In this document: piece by piece, positions 63,641 through 64,000 of the stretch
How positions within the stretch are numbered: position 1 is the stretch's first letter
Layout of the letters: each line of letters begins with the position of its first letter
Assembly: GCF_003697345.1 (NCBI RefSeq)
Contig: NZ_RFLY01000004.1
Span: forward strand, 62,001 to 126,000
Direction: 5' to 3'
Source: Solilutibacter pythonis
GTDB taxonomy: Bacteria; Pseudomonadota; Gammaproteobacteria; Xanthomonadales; Xanthomonadaceae
Length of the DNA stretch: 64,000 nt
Translations under genes and position numbers: made by a program
Notes under the pieces: generated by a model
What the model was told of the DNA's origin: nothing
The model's input: the letters and a program-made list of their open reading frames with translations, nothing else
Database searches by the model: none

Positions 63641-64000
63641 TCAGGCCCGGCCACCCGCCGCCCGCCCGCCGCGTCCGAGTTTCCGCGCAAACCAATCGCC
63701 CAGGTCGTGCATCACCGTATAAGTGGCCGGGATCACGATCAGGCTGAGCAAGGTGGAAGTGATCAAGCCGCCGATCACCGCCCAGGCCATCGGCGCGCGG
63801 AAGCTGGAATCGCCCGACAGGCCGAGCGCCAGCGGCAGCATGCCGGCGCCCATCGCGATGGTGGTCATGATCACCGGGCGGGCGCGCTTGCGGCAGGCAT
63901 CGATCAACGCATCGTGCTGGCTCATGCCGTGCTCGTCCTCGGCCATCACCGCGTAGTCGACCAGCAGGATCGAATTCTTGGTGGCGATGCCGATCAACAG
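63641..64000 (-). CDS. RND efflux transporter permease, C-terminal part
   Basis: The last 119 residues of an AcrB/HAE1-type pump, running off the right edge. LLIGIATKNSILLVDYA and RARPVIMTTIAMGAGMLPLALG are the conserved helix-11/12 region of RND transporters. The visible C-terminus is short and basic (KLGRGGRAAGG). Substrate cannot be judged. Confidence 0.92.
   Translation of the reverse strand: MLIGIATKNSILLVDYAVMAEDEHGMSQHDALIDACRKRARPVIMTTIAMGAGMLPLALGLSGDSSFRAPMAWAVIGGLITSTLLSLIVIPATYTVMHDLGDWFARKLGRGGRAAGGRA

Overview
The window is high-GC, densely coding chromosomal DNA of a facultatively anaerobic, nitrate-respiring proteobacterium. UbiA, ZapE, the two-domain-length QueF, a monomeric NADP isocitrate dehydrogenase and a Tad-type pilus locus suggest a gammaproteobacterium such as the Xanthomonadales/Lysobacterales. 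The nitrate cluster (narGHJI followed by a ppiC gene) is arranged as in many betaproteobacteria, so horizontal exchange is possible. The taxonomic call is inference.

1-2.2 kb: partial ubiA, aqpZ and a tRNA-Arg(CCG). 2.2-28 kb is a nitrate respiration plus molybdenum cofactor island. On the minus strand lies mobA - CopD-like membrane gene - modB - modC. Divergent from it runs narGHJI-ppiC, then narK2-narK1-carbonic anhydrase, then modA, separated from modBC by about 13 kb. Next come two small divergent genes sharing one FNR box, a HemN-like protein that has lost its radical-SAM cysteines, and an FNR-type regulator with all four cluster cysteines. Facing these is a translationally coupled Moco operon, moaA-moaCB(fusion)-moeA-moaD-moaE-DUF, then an outer-membrane porin and a rhodanese-fused moeB. 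Six FNR/DNR-type palindromes (TTGAY-N4-RTCAA or close) mark narG, narK (two), the small-gene pair, moaA and the porin. The local FNR protein is the obvious candidate regulator, so the island looks like one anaerobic regulon: nitrate import, reductase, its Mo and Moco supply, and an envelope porin.

28-51 kb holds mostly housekeeping and accessory genes: alcohol dehydrogenase, membrane cytochrome c, ExeM-like nuclease lipoprotein, alpha/beta hydrolase, zapE, M20 amidohydrolase, a LysR-controlled CMD/aldo-keto reductase cluster, queF, a LysM protein, lipoproteins, a VOC protein, icd, a 106-bp tandem repeat, a methyltransferase lipoprotein, rluE, a response regulator-kinase, an M50 protease, ferredoxin-NADP reductase, a yadGH-like ABC exporter and an OmpA lipoprotein.

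51.9-63.6 kb is a Tad/Flp-type pilus locus: an Flp-like pilin, a TadG-like protein interrupted by an in-frame amber codon, a lipoprotein, pseudopilins, a second pilin-like gene, cpaB, cpaC secretin, an FHA-fused cpaF ATPase, tadB, tadC, a DUF192 gene, tadE and a secreted protein. TadZ and a prepilin peptidase are not in the window. The end of an RND efflux pump gene enters from the right edge. Most notable are the amber-split TadG, the pilin without a leader start codon, the cysteine-less HemN-like protein, and the FNR-box network.
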